A stretch of 22,891 nt of DNA from Pseudopelobacter sp964601865 (GCA_964601865.1 CAZRPI010000054.1:1-22891); one strand, 5' to 3'; shown: positions 1 through 7,320, counted from the stretch's first letter. The notes: generated by a model not told the origin, from the sequence alone. Program-made: numbers and translations.

Positions 1-131
1 TTGCGTTATGGATGGCCGCGAAAGCCTATCCCGAGCGTTTCAGAGACCTGAATATTGAAAAGATCATCGACGATTTCTACCGGAAGGTTTACCGCGTCTC
101 CGGGAAAAAAGTCTGGAATGATTTTAAATAG
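1..131 (+). CDS. Periplasmic metal-complex binding protein, C-terminal fragment
   Basis: Only the last 42 or so residues are in the window, read in the frame beginning at base 3 and ending at a TAG at 129-131. The fragment contains ALWMAAKAYPERFRD followed by a segment of the form I-I-D-x-F-Y-R-K-V-Y. The same ending appears in the two complete binding proteins at 3944-4927 and 4941-6035 (ALWMASLAYPERFRD; ALWMAATVYPQQFRD). It is therefore a third close paralogue of the periplasmic binding protein family (PF01497 type) that delivers iron or metal complexes, or cobalamin, to FecCD/BtuCD transporters. The import cluster thus continues upstream of the window. The family call is firm because of the paralogues; the substrate is unknown. 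Confidence 0.85.
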   Translation, partial: ALWMAAKAYPERFRDLNIEKIIDDFYRKVYRVSGKKVWNDFK

Positions 132-355
132 ACACTGTGCCAATGGTTTCATCTGCATAATTTCGCGGTTTCCCACCATCAGTTGCTCGCAATTTGCCCA
201 GTCGCGACCTGACTGTAAAAATCCGCCCTTGTTCATACATACACCAGCCTGCGCAAAAAAAATGATTGCAACGAAAACAAAATCGTGCTACCAGTACATC
301 CGGTTGCACAATTCATTAATATGTGCGACTGAAATATCAAGCTCTCAATGCGGAC

Positions 356-383
356 GGACTTTCTGTTTTAAGTCCTTTTTTTT
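356..383 (+). terminator. Rho-independent terminator upstream of tonB
   Basis: GGACTT (356-361) pairs with AAGTCC (370-375) across an 8-base loop, and eight T residues follow at 376-383. It lies about 225 bases after the truncated binding-protein gene. It could end that upstream transcript, or act as an attenuator for tonB. Confidence 0.65.
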
Positions 384-415
384 GCCCCACCTGTAGCACA
401 TTTTCTTACAAACGT

Positions 416-431
416 ATGCAATCAGTTGCAT
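416..431. promoter_or_regulatory. Candidate operator palindrome before tonB
   Basis: ATGCAA-TCAG-TTGCAT is a perfect inverted repeat with a 4-base spacer, 45 bases before the preferred tonB start. A related half-site motif recurs after tonB (1306-1331). It could be a site for one of the two ribbon-helix-helix proteins in the locus (the one at 1377-1598, or NikR). It does not match the spacing of the E. coli NikR operator. The assignment is a guess from symmetry only. Confidence 0.25.
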
Positions 432-476
432 TTTTGGCGGCTTAAAGTGATTACACCCGTTCAGACCACCGTACAG

Positions 477-1265
477 ATGAGACTCAGACACTTTTTTCTG
501 TTCTCGATGGCGGGGCACCTGATCGCCCTTACCATCGCAGTGCTTGCGGTCCGGAATGCCTCGCTCCGCCTGGCGCCCCTGGAGACGGTCTGCTTCGTGA
601 ACATGAGCGACCTGCCGCTGGGTGGGGGCAACTCCAGGGAGAAAAAAGGCGGCGGTTCCCCGAAAGCAAAACCCCTGCCCGGTCCGCCCGCGCCGGTCTC
701 CGTTGCGAGGGCCAGGGAAATAGCGCCGGTCCCGCGCCGCTCTCCGGCTGAAAATGCTGCCGCGCCGGTTGCGGCAAACCGTCCCGCCAAAGCCGTTTCT
801 TCCGTCGCTCCGGCTGCATCACCCGCGAGCCATGGGGGTGGAGTCTCGGGGGTAGCGGCTAAAGCCGCCGCGGCCGGCGGAGGGGGGATGGGAGGATCGG
901 GTGGAACGGGCGGCTCGGGGAAAGGAACGGGAAGCGAGGGTGAGGGTTCCGGCGGCGGCGGACAGCCGGGAGAGGTGGGATTCGGGACGGCAACCGGTAT
1001 TTCCTACGCCCACCAGGTGAAACCGTTCTATCCGGCTCTGGCCAGGCGCTTCAACCGCGAGGGCAAGGTCCTGCTGAGACTCACTGTCAGCGAATCCGGC
1101 GCCCTGACGGCGGTGGAGGTCATGGACGATCCGGGGTACGGGTTCGCCGCCGCCGCCGTCGAGGCGGTCCGAAAGTCCCGCTACAACCCGGCCAGGCGGG
1201 CGGGACGTCCGTTCGCGGCGCGGGCCTATCTTCCGGTCAGGTTTGTCCTGAACAGGGAGGAGTAG
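477..1265 (+). CDS. tonB: TonB-family energy transducer
   Basis: This protein transmits the proton-motive force from ExbB/ExbD in the inner membrane to outer-membrane receptors. From the ATG at 477 the protein has 262 residues: a short basic start, one N-terminal membrane anchor (about residues 5-25), a long low-complexity periplasmic linker, and a TonB C-terminal domain from about residue 174. That domain begins GISYAHQVKPFYPALARRF, continues with REGKVLLRLTVSESG, and ends near LPVRFVLN, matching the usual YP..AR..G.V pattern. The linker is Ala/Pro-rich and then strongly Gly/Ser-rich rather than the usual Pro-Lys/Pro-Glu spacer. In-frame starts also exist at TTG 426 and GTG 447, but only the ATG puts the hydrophobic segment at the N-terminus. 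A terminator follows at 1332. The two receptors in the window are the obvious partners. Confidence 0.9.
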   Translation: MRLRHFFLFSMAGHLIALTIAVLAVRNASLRLAPLETVCFVNMSDLPLGGGNSREKKGGGSPKAKPLPGPPAPVSVARAREIAPVPRRSPAENAAAPVAANRPAKAVSSVAPAASPASHGGGVSGVAAKAAAAGGGGMGGSGGTGGSGKGTGSEGEGSGGGGQPGEVGFGTATGISYAHQVKPFYPALARRFNREGKVLLRLTVSESGALTAVEVMDDPGYGFAAAAVEAVRKSRYNPARRAGRPFAARAYLPVRFVLNREE

Positions 1266-1305
1266 GCGGGAATGAACGTAATTCGAAGACATGGATGTTC
1301 AACCG

Positions 1306-1331
1306 ATTGCAACAACCTCCTTCATTGCAAT
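1306..1331. promoter_or_regulatory. Inverted repeat ATTGCA-N14-TGCAAT, candidate operator
   Basis: Six-base arms separated by 14 bases lie between tonB and the small ribbon-helix-helix gene, directly abutting the terminator at 1332. The arms resemble the ATGCAA/TTGCAT palindrome upstream of tonB. The 26-base span is of the size bound by tetrameric ribbon-helix-helix regulators, but no binding evidence exists. Confidence 0.25.
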
Positions 1332-1355
1332 GGGGCGCTGGCCGCCCCCTTTTTT
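1332..1355 (+). terminator. Rho-independent terminator after tonB
   Basis: GGGGCG pairs with CGCCCC over a CTGGC loop, followed by a run of six T residues at 1350-1355. It lies 66 bases after the tonB stop codon and 21 bases before the next start, so tonB is probably its own transcript or the downstream gene has its own promoter. Confidence 0.65.
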
Positions 1356-1376
1356 ACAACCTTCAAGGCGAAAACA

Positions 1377-1598
1377 ATGAAAAACGTCAGGCGGCAAAAG
1401 TTGAAAGAAGTCAGACACCATGGAGCGAAGACACAGAAGAGAAAGCATCTGCAGAATATCATCTCACTTCGCATCGACGACAGACAGAGGGATACGCTGG
1501 AGAAGTTGTCAAAAGCCACATCCATGAGTGTCTCCAATATTATCAGGGAAGCCGTGAAGAGCTGGAGCGCAAGACGCCGGAAGCTGTGCCTGGATTGA
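1377..1598 (+). CDS. Small ribbon-helix-helix DNA-binding protein
   Basis: A 73-residue protein with a basic N-terminal tail (residues 1-25, many Lys/Arg). A CopG/Arc/MetJ-type ribbon-helix-helix follows: a beta strand IISLRIDD, helix RQRDTLEKLSKA, turn TSMSV, then helix SNIIREAVKSW. The family binds DNA as dimers through the beta ribbon and usually represses nearby genes. The start at ATG 1377 was chosen because the frame upstream to 1272 runs through the tonB terminator. The gene sits between tonB and a receptor gene, so control of the receptor operon is a reasonable guess; an inverted repeat at 1630-1659 could be its site. It is distinct from NikR, having no metal-binding C-terminal domain. 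Confidence 0.7.
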   Translation: MKNVRRQKLKEVRHHGAKTQKRKHLQNIISLRIDDRQRDTLEKLSKATSMSVSNIIREAVKSWSARRRKLCLD

Positions 1599-1629
1599 AT
1601 CGGAAACTGTATCCTCCGTTTCAACCATA

Positions 1630-1659
1630 AATTCAGCAAGATACTGAGTGATATGAATT
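1630..1659. promoter_or_regulatory. Inverted repeat AATTCA-N18-TGAATT before the first receptor
   Basis: Six-base arms spaced by 18 bases lie 35 bases before the receptor start codon, a position where an operator would sit. It is AT-rich relative to its surroundings and overlaps a second imperfect symmetry (GATAT...ATATC). It is a candidate binding site for the adjacent small regulator or for NikR, on position and symmetry only. Confidence 0.3.
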
Positions 1660-1694
1660 GAGATGAATATCCTGTCAACAAGGAGCGGAAAAGC

Positions 1695-3941
1695 ATGAAA
1701 CGTCGGATCGCGATTCTATTGGCCCTGCTGGCATCGACGGCCCCCATGTCGACGCATGCCGAAGAGCAGAAAAATGGTGAAACGAGCATGGATGAGGTGG
1801 TGGTTACCGCCACGAGAACCGAGAAGTCCATCGCCGACGCTCCCGGTTCGGTCAGCGTGGTGACCGGCAAGGAGATGAAAAAACGGAACGTCCAGTCGCT
1901 GGACGAGGCGCTGAATATGCTGCCGGGCGTCTTCGATAACCGCATCAAGGGGCTGATGGGAACGACCTCGACCGTCACCTTCCGCGGGCTGTCCGGGTCG
2001 GGCCGCTCCCTCATGCTCCTGGACGGCATGCCGCTGAACGATGCCTACTCGGCAAGCCAGCCGTGGGGTGGCCTGAGAGCCCAGAATTTTTCGCAGATCG
2101 AGGTCGTGCGGGGGCCGTCTTCCAGCCTCTACGGCAGCAACGCCATGGGCGGTGTCATCAATTTTCTGAGTTACATGCCGGAAAAACGCGAATTTTCCCT
2201 CTCCGGCGGCTACGGCGACGCGCTGGCGGGCGATAACGCCATGAGGAATCTCTGGAGCACGTATGCCTCCTACGGCGACAGGATCGGCAAATGGCGCCTG
2301 TACACCTCCTTCGGCTACCGGAGCACCGACGGCTACCGCTCCGGTCTGGTCACGGCCTCCAGCGCGCCTGCTTCCGGATCGGGAATCACCGGCGCCATAC
2401 CGACCTACAGCAATACGGGCGTCAGAAAATACATTGTCGGCGATACCGGCAAAAACGGCTGGTGGGATTACTCCGCGGCGTTCCGGGCGCAGTACGATTT
2501 TACGGACACCAACAACGTCAGGTTCTCCTGGCTGCGGACCGCCAACAAGTACTCATACAGCGACCCCCGCACCTATCTGAGGGACTCCAGCGGCAACCCC
2601 GTATGGACCTATAAGAGCTCGGCGAACAAAACGGTGGTGAGCGAGAGCAGCTTCCTGGCCGGCGACGGCAGCAGCGTCCAGGATGTGTACACCATCCACG
2701 CCGAGGCGCAGGTGGGAACGGTTAAAGGCAAATTCCTGTTCGGGATCAACGACCAGAACGAGAACTGGTACAACACACCGGCCTCCGCGACCCTCGCCGG
2801 CGGCACCGGGACGAAAAGCGACTCCCCCAGCAGGACCTATTTCACCGACCTGCAACTGTCGGCGCCGGTCATGGAAAAACATGTGCTGACCGGCGGTTTC
2901 TCGTTCCGCTACGATACGACCGACAGCAACAATTACCCTCTGAGCAATTACAAGGATCCGGATGCGGTTTCGGGCGCCAGTACCCAGTGGGGCGGCGGCG
3001 CCACGCAGACCTACTCCGGCTATCTCCAGGCGGAAATCGCCCTGTTGAACAACCTGACCCTGTATGCGGGAGCGCGCGAGGATCTCTGGGTCTCCAACGA
3101 TGGCTACGCCGGTTTCACCGGCACCGGAGCGACCTCCGAAACCTACAGGGAGAAATCCAAAACCGCCTTCAACCCCAAGGGCGCCCTGGTCTGGAAACCG
3201 CTGGAAGGAACCACGTTCAGGGTTTCCGGCGGCAAGGCGTTCCGTCCGCCACCACTCAACCAGTTGTACAAGACCTGGATCTCGACGAGCACCCTTACCA
3301 AGTACAACGCCAATCCCGACCTGAACCCCGAAAGGCTGGTCGCCTGGGATGTGGGAGTGGAACAGAAACTGTGGCAGGGCGCCAAGATATCGGCCACCTA
3401 TTTCGAGAACTACATCAGCGATATGATCTACAACGTCTCCCTCGGCACCACAACCGACATCGGGGGAAAAACCTACGCCAACAAGAGGTACGTCAACGTC
3501 GGCGCGGCCGAAACCAGGGGCGTGGAGCTGGCGGCGGAACAGAATTTCGGGAAATACCTCAGGCTGTTCGCCGGATATACCTATACCGACTCGGCGATTA
3601 CCGAATATGACCCCAATCCGAAACTGGTGGGCAAACAACTGCAGCAGGCGCCGCGCCACATGGTTAACATGGGCCTGGACGCCTCCTACGGTCCGGCCTC
3701 GTTCTTCGCTTCCGGCAGGTACATTTCCAAGCGGTACAACACGGACGACAACACGGATCAGGTCAGCGGAGTGTACGGATCGTACGACCCCTGTTTTATC
3801 GTTGACCTGAAAACTTCCTACAAAGTCACGGACCATGCGACGTTCTCCCTGAGCGTGAACAACCTGCTGGACCGCCAGTATTTCACGTACTACGTCTCTC
3901 CGGGCAGATCCTTTTTCGCCAACCTGGATCTGAAATTCTGA
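1695..3941 (+). CDS. TonB-dependent outer-membrane receptor (first copy)
   Basis: This 748-residue receptor should import a bulky metal complex across the outer membrane using TonB. It starts with a signal peptide (MKRRIAILLALLAS, cleavage after about THA at residue 22). A TonB box DEVVVTATR follows at residues 33-41, then a plug domain with RGLSG, LLDGMPLND, IEVVRGPSSSLYGSNAMGGVINF, and a 22-strand-type barrel ending in the terminal aromatic motif LDLKF. The plug wording is closest to the BtuB/FepA/CirA group. AAGGAG lies 9 bases before ATG 1695. The binding-protein gene begins 2 bases after the stop, so the two are surely co-transcribed. Family membership is certain; cobalamin, siderophore or Ni/Co chelate cannot be told apart from sequence, and no cobalamin riboswitch was seen upstream. 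Confidence 0.93.
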   Translation: MKRRIAILLALLASTAPMSTHAEEQKNGETSMDEVVVTATRTEKSIADAPGSVSVVTGKEMKKRNVQSLDEALNMLPGVFDNRIKGLMGTTSTVTFRGLSGSGRSLMLLDGMPLNDAYSASQPWGGLRAQNFSQIEVVRGPSSSLYGSNAMGGVINFLSYMPEKREFSLSGGYGDALAGDNAMRNLWSTYASYGDRIGKWRLYTSFGYRSTDGYRSGLVTASSAPASGSGITGAIPTYSNTGVRKYIVGDTGKNGWWDYSAAFRAQYDFTDTNNVRFSWLRTANKYSYSDPRTYLRDSSGNPVWTYKSSANKTVVSESSFLAGDGSSVQDVYTIHAEAQVGTVKGKFLFGINDQNENWYNTPASATLAGGTGTKSDSPSRTYFTDLQLSAPVMEKHVLTGGFSFRYDTTDSNNYPLSNYKDPDAVSGASTQWGGGATQTYSGYLQAEIALLNNLTLYAGAREDLWVSNDGYAGFTGTGATSETYREKSKTAFNPKGALVWKPLEGTTFRVSGGKAFRPPPLNQLYKTWISTSTLTKYNANPDLNPERLVAWDVGVEQKLWQGAKISATYFENYISDMIYNVSLGTTTDIGGKTYANKRYVNVGAAETRGVELAAEQNFGKYLRLFAGYTYTDSAITEYDPNPKLVGKQLQQAPRHMVNMGLDASYGPASFFASGRYISKRYNTDDNTDQVSGVYGSYDPCFIVDLKTSYKVTDHATFSLSVNNLLDRQYFTYYVSPGRSFFANLDLKF

Positions 3942-3943
3942 AA

Positions 3944-4927
3944 ATGGGCATGCGTCTCGTATTCATAATCCTGTCCGTTGTGTTTATGGCGCAAACCGGC
4001 GTCGTCCAGGCGGCAACCCTGACCTGCCGGGACAAACTGGGGCGCACGGTCACCATCCGGACCCCGGTCAAACGGGCGGTTCTTTACGAAACCTACGAAC
4101 TGCTGCCGGTGACCGGCTCGTGGGACCGGGTCGCGGGCATCAGCCGCTATGCCTACGACAACGACCTTCTGCGCGCCATCGACGCGAACAGACTCCGAAG
4201 AATTCCGGACGTGGGAAGCGCCATGGACACCAACGCCGAGGCGCTCCTCAAACTCAAGCCGGACGTGGTCCTGACCTGGACCGTCAACCCGCAAGCCGTC
4301 AGGTTCCTGGAACGGAAAGGGCTTCCGGTCATCTCCATCTACCCGGAAAGCATCGCCGAACTATACGGAGTGATGCGCATGGAGGGGAAACTGTTCGGCC
4401 GGGAAAGGAATGTCGAAAGCGTCATCGCCAGGATGGAAGCGGTGTTCTCGCTGATACGCAGGAGGGTGGCCGGTATTCCGTACGCCCGGCGCAAGAAGGC
4501 CGTTTACCTGACCGGCAAGCAGACCAGGGTTAACGGACGGATCGGGGTTACCAACGATCTGTTTGCCATCATGGGGCTGGAAAACGCGGGAAAGGAGATC
4601 AACGAACGTTCCGCCGACGTTACCCTGGAACGGATCGTCTCATGGAATCCTGACCTGATCTTCATCTGGGGCAACGCCCGTTACTCCGCCGCCGATCTGA
4701 AGAATAACCCCCAGTGGCGATATGTCAGAGCGGTGAAAAACGGAGCGGTATTCAAGGAGCCCAAGTGGGGAACCTGGTCGCCCCGTCTGGCCCCGATTGC
4801 GCTCTGGATGGCTTCCCTGGCCTATCCGGAACGTTTCCGCGACATCGACATCACCAGGGCCATCGATCGTTTCTACCGGGATGTGTACGGCATTCCTTAT
4901 GCGAAGGTGACCCGCATTGAGCGGTAA
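3944..4927 (+). CDS. Periplasmic metal-complex binding protein (tandem copy A)
   Basis: A 327-residue substrate-binding protein of the FepB/BtuF class (PF01497). A signal peptide of about 23 residues (MGMRLVFIILSVVFMAQ...VQA) precedes TLTCRDKLGRTVTIRTPVKR, the usual first strand of this fold. Further family features are LLKLKPDVVLTW in the N-lobe and VSWNPDLIFIWG in the C-lobe. The mature protein has one Cys just after the cleavage site. There is no clear lipobox, so it is probably soluble in the periplasm. It begins 2 bases after the receptor stop, implying coupled translation. It is clearly homologous along its length to the next gene, which points to a tandem duplication. A third copy ends at 131. 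Confidence 0.9.
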   Translation: MGMRLVFIILSVVFMAQTGVVQAATLTCRDKLGRTVTIRTPVKRAVLYETYELLPVTGSWDRVAGISRYAYDNDLLRAIDANRLRRIPDVGSAMDTNAEALLKLKPDVVLTWTVNPQAVRFLERKGLPVISIYPESIAELYGVMRMEGKLFGRERNVESVIARMEAVFSLIRRRVAGIPYARRKKAVYLTGKQTRVNGRIGVTNDLFAIMGLENAGKEINERSADVTLERIVSWNPDLIFIWGNARYSAADLKNNPQWRYVRAVKNGAVFKEPKWGTWSPRLAPIALWMASLAYPERFRDIDITRAIDRFYRDVYGIPYAKVTRIER

Positions 4928-4940
4928 TTTCATTATGCAT

Positions 4941-6035
4941 ATGAGAGGGAACGCATGTAGAGACGTTCCGCTGGAACGTCTCAAAGTGCTATCGGGTGGT
5001 CGGGTGATTGCCGCTGATTTGGGACGCGTCGGCGTGAGACGCGCCAGCGGCGCGTCTCTACTGGTTTTTCTGATGTTGACCGTAGTTTCTCTGTTTACCG
5101 TACGCATACCTGTTGCGCAAGCGTTCACCTGCAGGGACAAGCTGGGCAGAACGGTCACCATCCGCACGCCGGTGAAACGGGCGGTTCTTCTGACCGGCGC
5201 CGACTTGCTGGCGGTTACCGGGGCATGGAACCGGGTTGTGGGTATCAGCAAGGTAGCGCGGGAAGACAACGACCTGCTCAAGGCTGCCAAACCGGATCTG
5301 CCGGCGCTGATCCCGTCGGTGGGAAACAACAATAGTGTCAATACGGAGGCCTTGCTGAAGCTCAAGCCGGACCTGGTCCTCTCCTGGTCCTCCAATCCTG
5401 ATTACGTCCGCTTTCTGGCTGGCAAAGGGTTTCCCGTTCTGGCGGTCTATCCAGAAAGCATTGACGAACTGTACGCAGTGATGCGATTGCAGGGCCGCCT
5501 TTTCGGGCGTGAGAAAAAAATCGAGGCCGCCATCGGGCGCATGGAGAAGATGTTCGCCCTGATCAGGAAAAGGATGGCGTCGGTACCACCTGCCCAGCGC
5601 AAAAAGGCGCTCTGGATCTCCAGCAAGCCAACCACGGTTACCGGCGGGATCAGCGTCAACAATGACCTGCTTTCGCGGGTGGGGCTCACCAATCTGGGCG
5701 GCGGTATTCGGGATCATTCCAGGGACGTTTCCCAGGAACAGATCATGGCGTGGAATCCCGACGTGCTTTTCATCTGGGGCCGCGCGCCCTATGCGGTGGA
5801 TGACATGCTCGCCAATCCCCAGTGGCGGCACATCAGGGCGGTCAGGGAGCGGATGGTGTTCAAGGCCCCCAAATGGGACACCTGGTCGCCGCGACTCGCG
5901 CCCCTGGCGCTCTGGATGGCGGCAACGGTGTATCCGCAACAGTTCAGGGACATCGACGTGAACAAAACCATCGACCGGTTTTACCGGGATGTGTTCGGCG
6001 TGCCCTACGCCAGGGTCAGCCGGATCGGGACTTGA
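4941..6035 (+). CDS. Periplasmic metal-complex binding protein (tandem copy B), repeat-invaded N-terminus
   Basis: A paralogue of the preceding gene. Its mature part starts FTCRDKLGRTVTIRTPVKRAV and keeps LLKLKPDLVLSW and MAWNPDVLFIWG. It should deliver the same kind of metal complex to a FecCD/BtuCD transporter. The N-terminus is odd: a palindromic repeat (4957-5061, 105 bp, exactly 35 codons) lies in-frame between the start codon and the hydrophobic core LLVFLMLTVVSLFTV. The repeat thus encodes the stretch from CRDVPLERL to the RRASGAS just before the core. Possible starts are TTG 4917 (with AAGGTG upstream, overlapping the previous gene), ATG 4935, ATG 4941, and ATG 5073 inside the hydrophobic core. 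I prefer 4941 because MRGNA plus the core would be a normal signal peptide without the repeat. Confidence 0.85.
   Translation: MRGNACRDVPLERLKVLSGGRVIAADLGRVGVRRASGASLLVFLMLTVVSLFTVRIPVAQAFTCRDKLGRTVTIRTPVKRAVLLTGADLLAVTGAWNRVVGISKVAREDNDLLKAAKPDLPALIPSVGNNNSVNTEALLKLKPDLVLSWSSNPDYVRFLAGKGFPVLAVYPESIDELYAVMRLQGRLFGREKKIEAAIGRMEKMFALIRKRMASVPPAQRKKALWISSKPTTVTGGISVNNDLLSRVGLTNLGGGIRDHSRDVSQEQIMAWNPDVLFIWGRAPYAVDDMLANPQWRHIRAVRERMVFKAPKWDTWSPRLAPLALWMAATVYPQQFRDIDVNKTIDRFYRDVFGVPYARVSRIGT
4957..5061. repeat. GTAGAGACG palindromic repeat, in-frame in a signal-peptide region
   Basis: The outer ends are GTAGAGACG and CGTCTCTAC. The left hairpin is 4960-4982 (10-bp perfect stem GAGACGTTCC, loop GCT). 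The right hairpin is 5036-5058 (10-bp perfect stem GAGACGCGCC, loop AGC). The length of 105 bp is a multiple of three and the whole element is open in the reading frame of the binding protein. Confidence 0.85.
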
Positions 6036-6062
6036 CCTGATTTCACCGGAAAGGAGAACCAT

Positions 6063-6353
6063 ATGGCAGGCATGGATGATTTTGACATGTACCTCAGGGA
6101 ATGGCTCAAAGAGCCTGAAAATGCCGCGGCCTTTCTGAATGCCGCGCTGGGGGATGACAATCGCGAAATTTTCATACCGGCTCTGCGCAACGTGGCCAAT
6201 GCGTGGGGAAGCTTGTCGCTTCTCGCCGACCTGTCGGACATCAAAAAGACGACCTTGTACAGGGCGCTCTCCAGAAAAGGCAACCCGGACTTCAGACAGA
6301 TTGCCGCCATGCTGGACAGTATGGGACTCAGGCTGACGGTGGCGCCGGTTTGA
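6063..6353 (+). CDS. HTH protein like HI1420/HigA-type addiction-module antitoxin, no toxin seen
   Basis: A 96-residue protein beginning MAGMDDFDMYLREWLKEPE, with ALGDD, an XRE-like helix-turn-helix around LSLLADLSDIKKTTLYRALS, GNPDFRQIAAMLDSMGLRL and a short beta end. This is the pattern of the probable addiction-module antidote family (TIGR02684 type, HI1420-like). Those antitoxins are normally encoded just after a RelE-like toxin, but the preceding gene here is a binding protein and the assembly gap starts 71 bases later. The toxin is therefore missing, or hidden in the gap in an unusual order. GAAAGGAG lies before ATG 6063. It could be a leftover antitoxin or a recruited regulator of the transport operon. 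Confidence 0.75.
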   Translation: MAGMDDFDMYLREWLKEPENAAAFLNAALGDDNREIFIPALRNVANAWGSLSLLADLSDIKKTTLYRALSRKGNPDFRQIAAMLDSMGLRLTVAPV

Positions 6354-6394
6354 TTCAAAAAGGACTCACACGAAGACAAATCCCAAAACGGCAG

Positions 6395-6423
6395 TTAACC
6401 ACGGATGGATACGGATAAACACG
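6395..6423. repeat. Partial dispersed repeat at the edge of the assembly gap
   Basis: The bases just before the gap (TTAACCACGGATGGATACGG, then ATAAACACG) resemble the 'aaccacagatgaacacagataaac' class of short dispersed repeat found between genes in many bacterial genomes. A repeat here would explain why assembly broke. Recognition is from memory of that repeat style. Confidence 0.4.
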
Positions 6424-6523
6424 NNNNNNNNNNNNNNNNNNNNNNNNNNNNNNNNNNNNNNNNNNNNNNNNNNNNNNNNNNNNNNNNNNNNNNNNNNNNN
6501 NNNNNNNNNNNNNNNNNNNNNNN
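6424..6523. other. Assembly gap (100 N)
   Basis: Exactly 100 N, the conventional placeholder for a gap of unknown size. It removes the start of the permease gene at 6524 and may hide other genes. Confidence 0.98.
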
Positions 6524-7219
6524 TTCGGCTGCGCCGTGGCCGTGGGCTTCATGCCGTGGATGTCGCTACAGCTCATGTCCTTCGTTTTCGGCGCCCTGGC
6601 GGTGATCATCGCCTGCGCCATGGCCCGCTCCGGCGGCGAGATTTCGCGGCTTTCGCTGGTGCTGTCCGGGGTGATCGTCTCCGCCCTCTTCACGGCGCTG
6701 CTCTCAATCATCAAGTTCCTGGTGGACCCCATGAAGCTGCAGAGCATCGTCTACTGGCTGATGGGGAGCTTTTCCCTGGCCGACTGGCCCCAGGTGCGAA
6801 GCGCCGGAATCGGCATTCTGCTGGGGTGCGCTCCGGTCTTTTTCCTCCGCTGGCGGTTGAACGTGATCAGCATGGGCGATGAGGAGGCCCGCTCCATGGG
6901 GGTCAATGTGAACCGCAAGCGGGTCATCTTCATCGCCGCCGCCACCCTGGCTGTCACCAGCGCCGTGGCCGTCAGCGGCATCATCGGCTGGATCGGGCTC
7001 ATGACCCCCCACTTGGTGCGCATGCTGGCGGGGCCGGACCACCGGCGGCTGATTCCACTCACCATGGCGGGTGGAGCGACCTTCATGATCGTTGCCGACA
7101 CGGTGGCGCGTAACCTGAGCAGTGCCGACGTCCCGGTGGGGATCATCACCGCCCTGGCCGGGGCGCCGTTCTTCATTTACCTGATGCGCCGCGGCGGCGC
7201 GGAGAGCTGGGGCAAATGA
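6524..7219 (+). CDS. FecCD/BtuC-type ABC importer permease, 5' end lost in gap
   Basis: The reading frame is open from the first base after the gap, giving 231 residues of a protein family usually about 330 long; roughly the first third is missing. What remains is the typical FecCD/BtuC membrane domain: LVLSGVIVSALFTALLS, then DPMKLQSIVYWLMGSF, SMGDEEARSMGVNVNR (the coupling loop that contacts the ATPase), VSGIIGWIGLMTPHLVRM and DHRRLIPLTMAGGATFM. The protein forms the inner-membrane channel for the metal complex. Its ATPase partner begins at 7464 but is separated by a 244-base spacer carrying a palindromic repeat. In the second import set (11392-13183) the same two genes are only 1 base apart. 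Confidence 0.9.
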   Translation, partial: FGCAVAVGFMPWMSLQLMSFVFGALAVIIACAMARSGGEISRLSLVLSGVIVSALFTALLSIIKFLVDPMKLQSIVYWLMGSFSLADWPQVRSAGIGILLGCAPVFFLRWRLNVISMGDEEARSMGVNVNRKRVIFIAAATLAVTSAVAVSGIIGWIGLMTPHLVRMLAGPDHRRLIPLTMAGGATFMIVADTVARNLSSADVPVGIITALAGAPFFIYLMRRGGAESWGK

Positions 7220-7320
7220 TCTTTGTATTCAGCTCCCTCCCCTTTGAAGAGAGAGAAACCGAAACGGCCGACGCTTGTCTTTTTTATTCTGATTTGCATT
7301 CAAATTGGCGTCAATTCTTC

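Larger units (their letters stand above)
132..476. other. Non-coding leader upstream of tonB
   Basis: No convincing gene lies in these 345 bases; short open frames on both strands show no recognisable protein. The stretch is more AT-rich than the genes around it. It holds a rho-independent terminator at 356-383 and a short palindrome at 416-431, and probably the promoter of tonB. I could not pick out convincing -35/-10 boxes. No cobalamin riboswitch (B12 box) was seen. Confidence 0.6.

Noticed and set aside
6..236. Antisense frame of 76 codons at the left end
   Set aside because: It overlaps the clear C-terminus of a binding protein on the + strand and has no recognisable domain.
1295..1630. 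111-codon + frame overlapping the ribbon-helix-helix gene
   Set aside because: It is an alternative frame over the real gene; the frame at 1377-1598 gives a coherent ribbon-helix-helix fold and this one does not.
132..1694. Cobalamin riboswitch upstream of tonB or the first receptor
   Set aside because: I looked for the conserved B12 box and surrounding GCCACTG-type elements and found none here, nor before the receptor at 8264. A covariance search would settle it.
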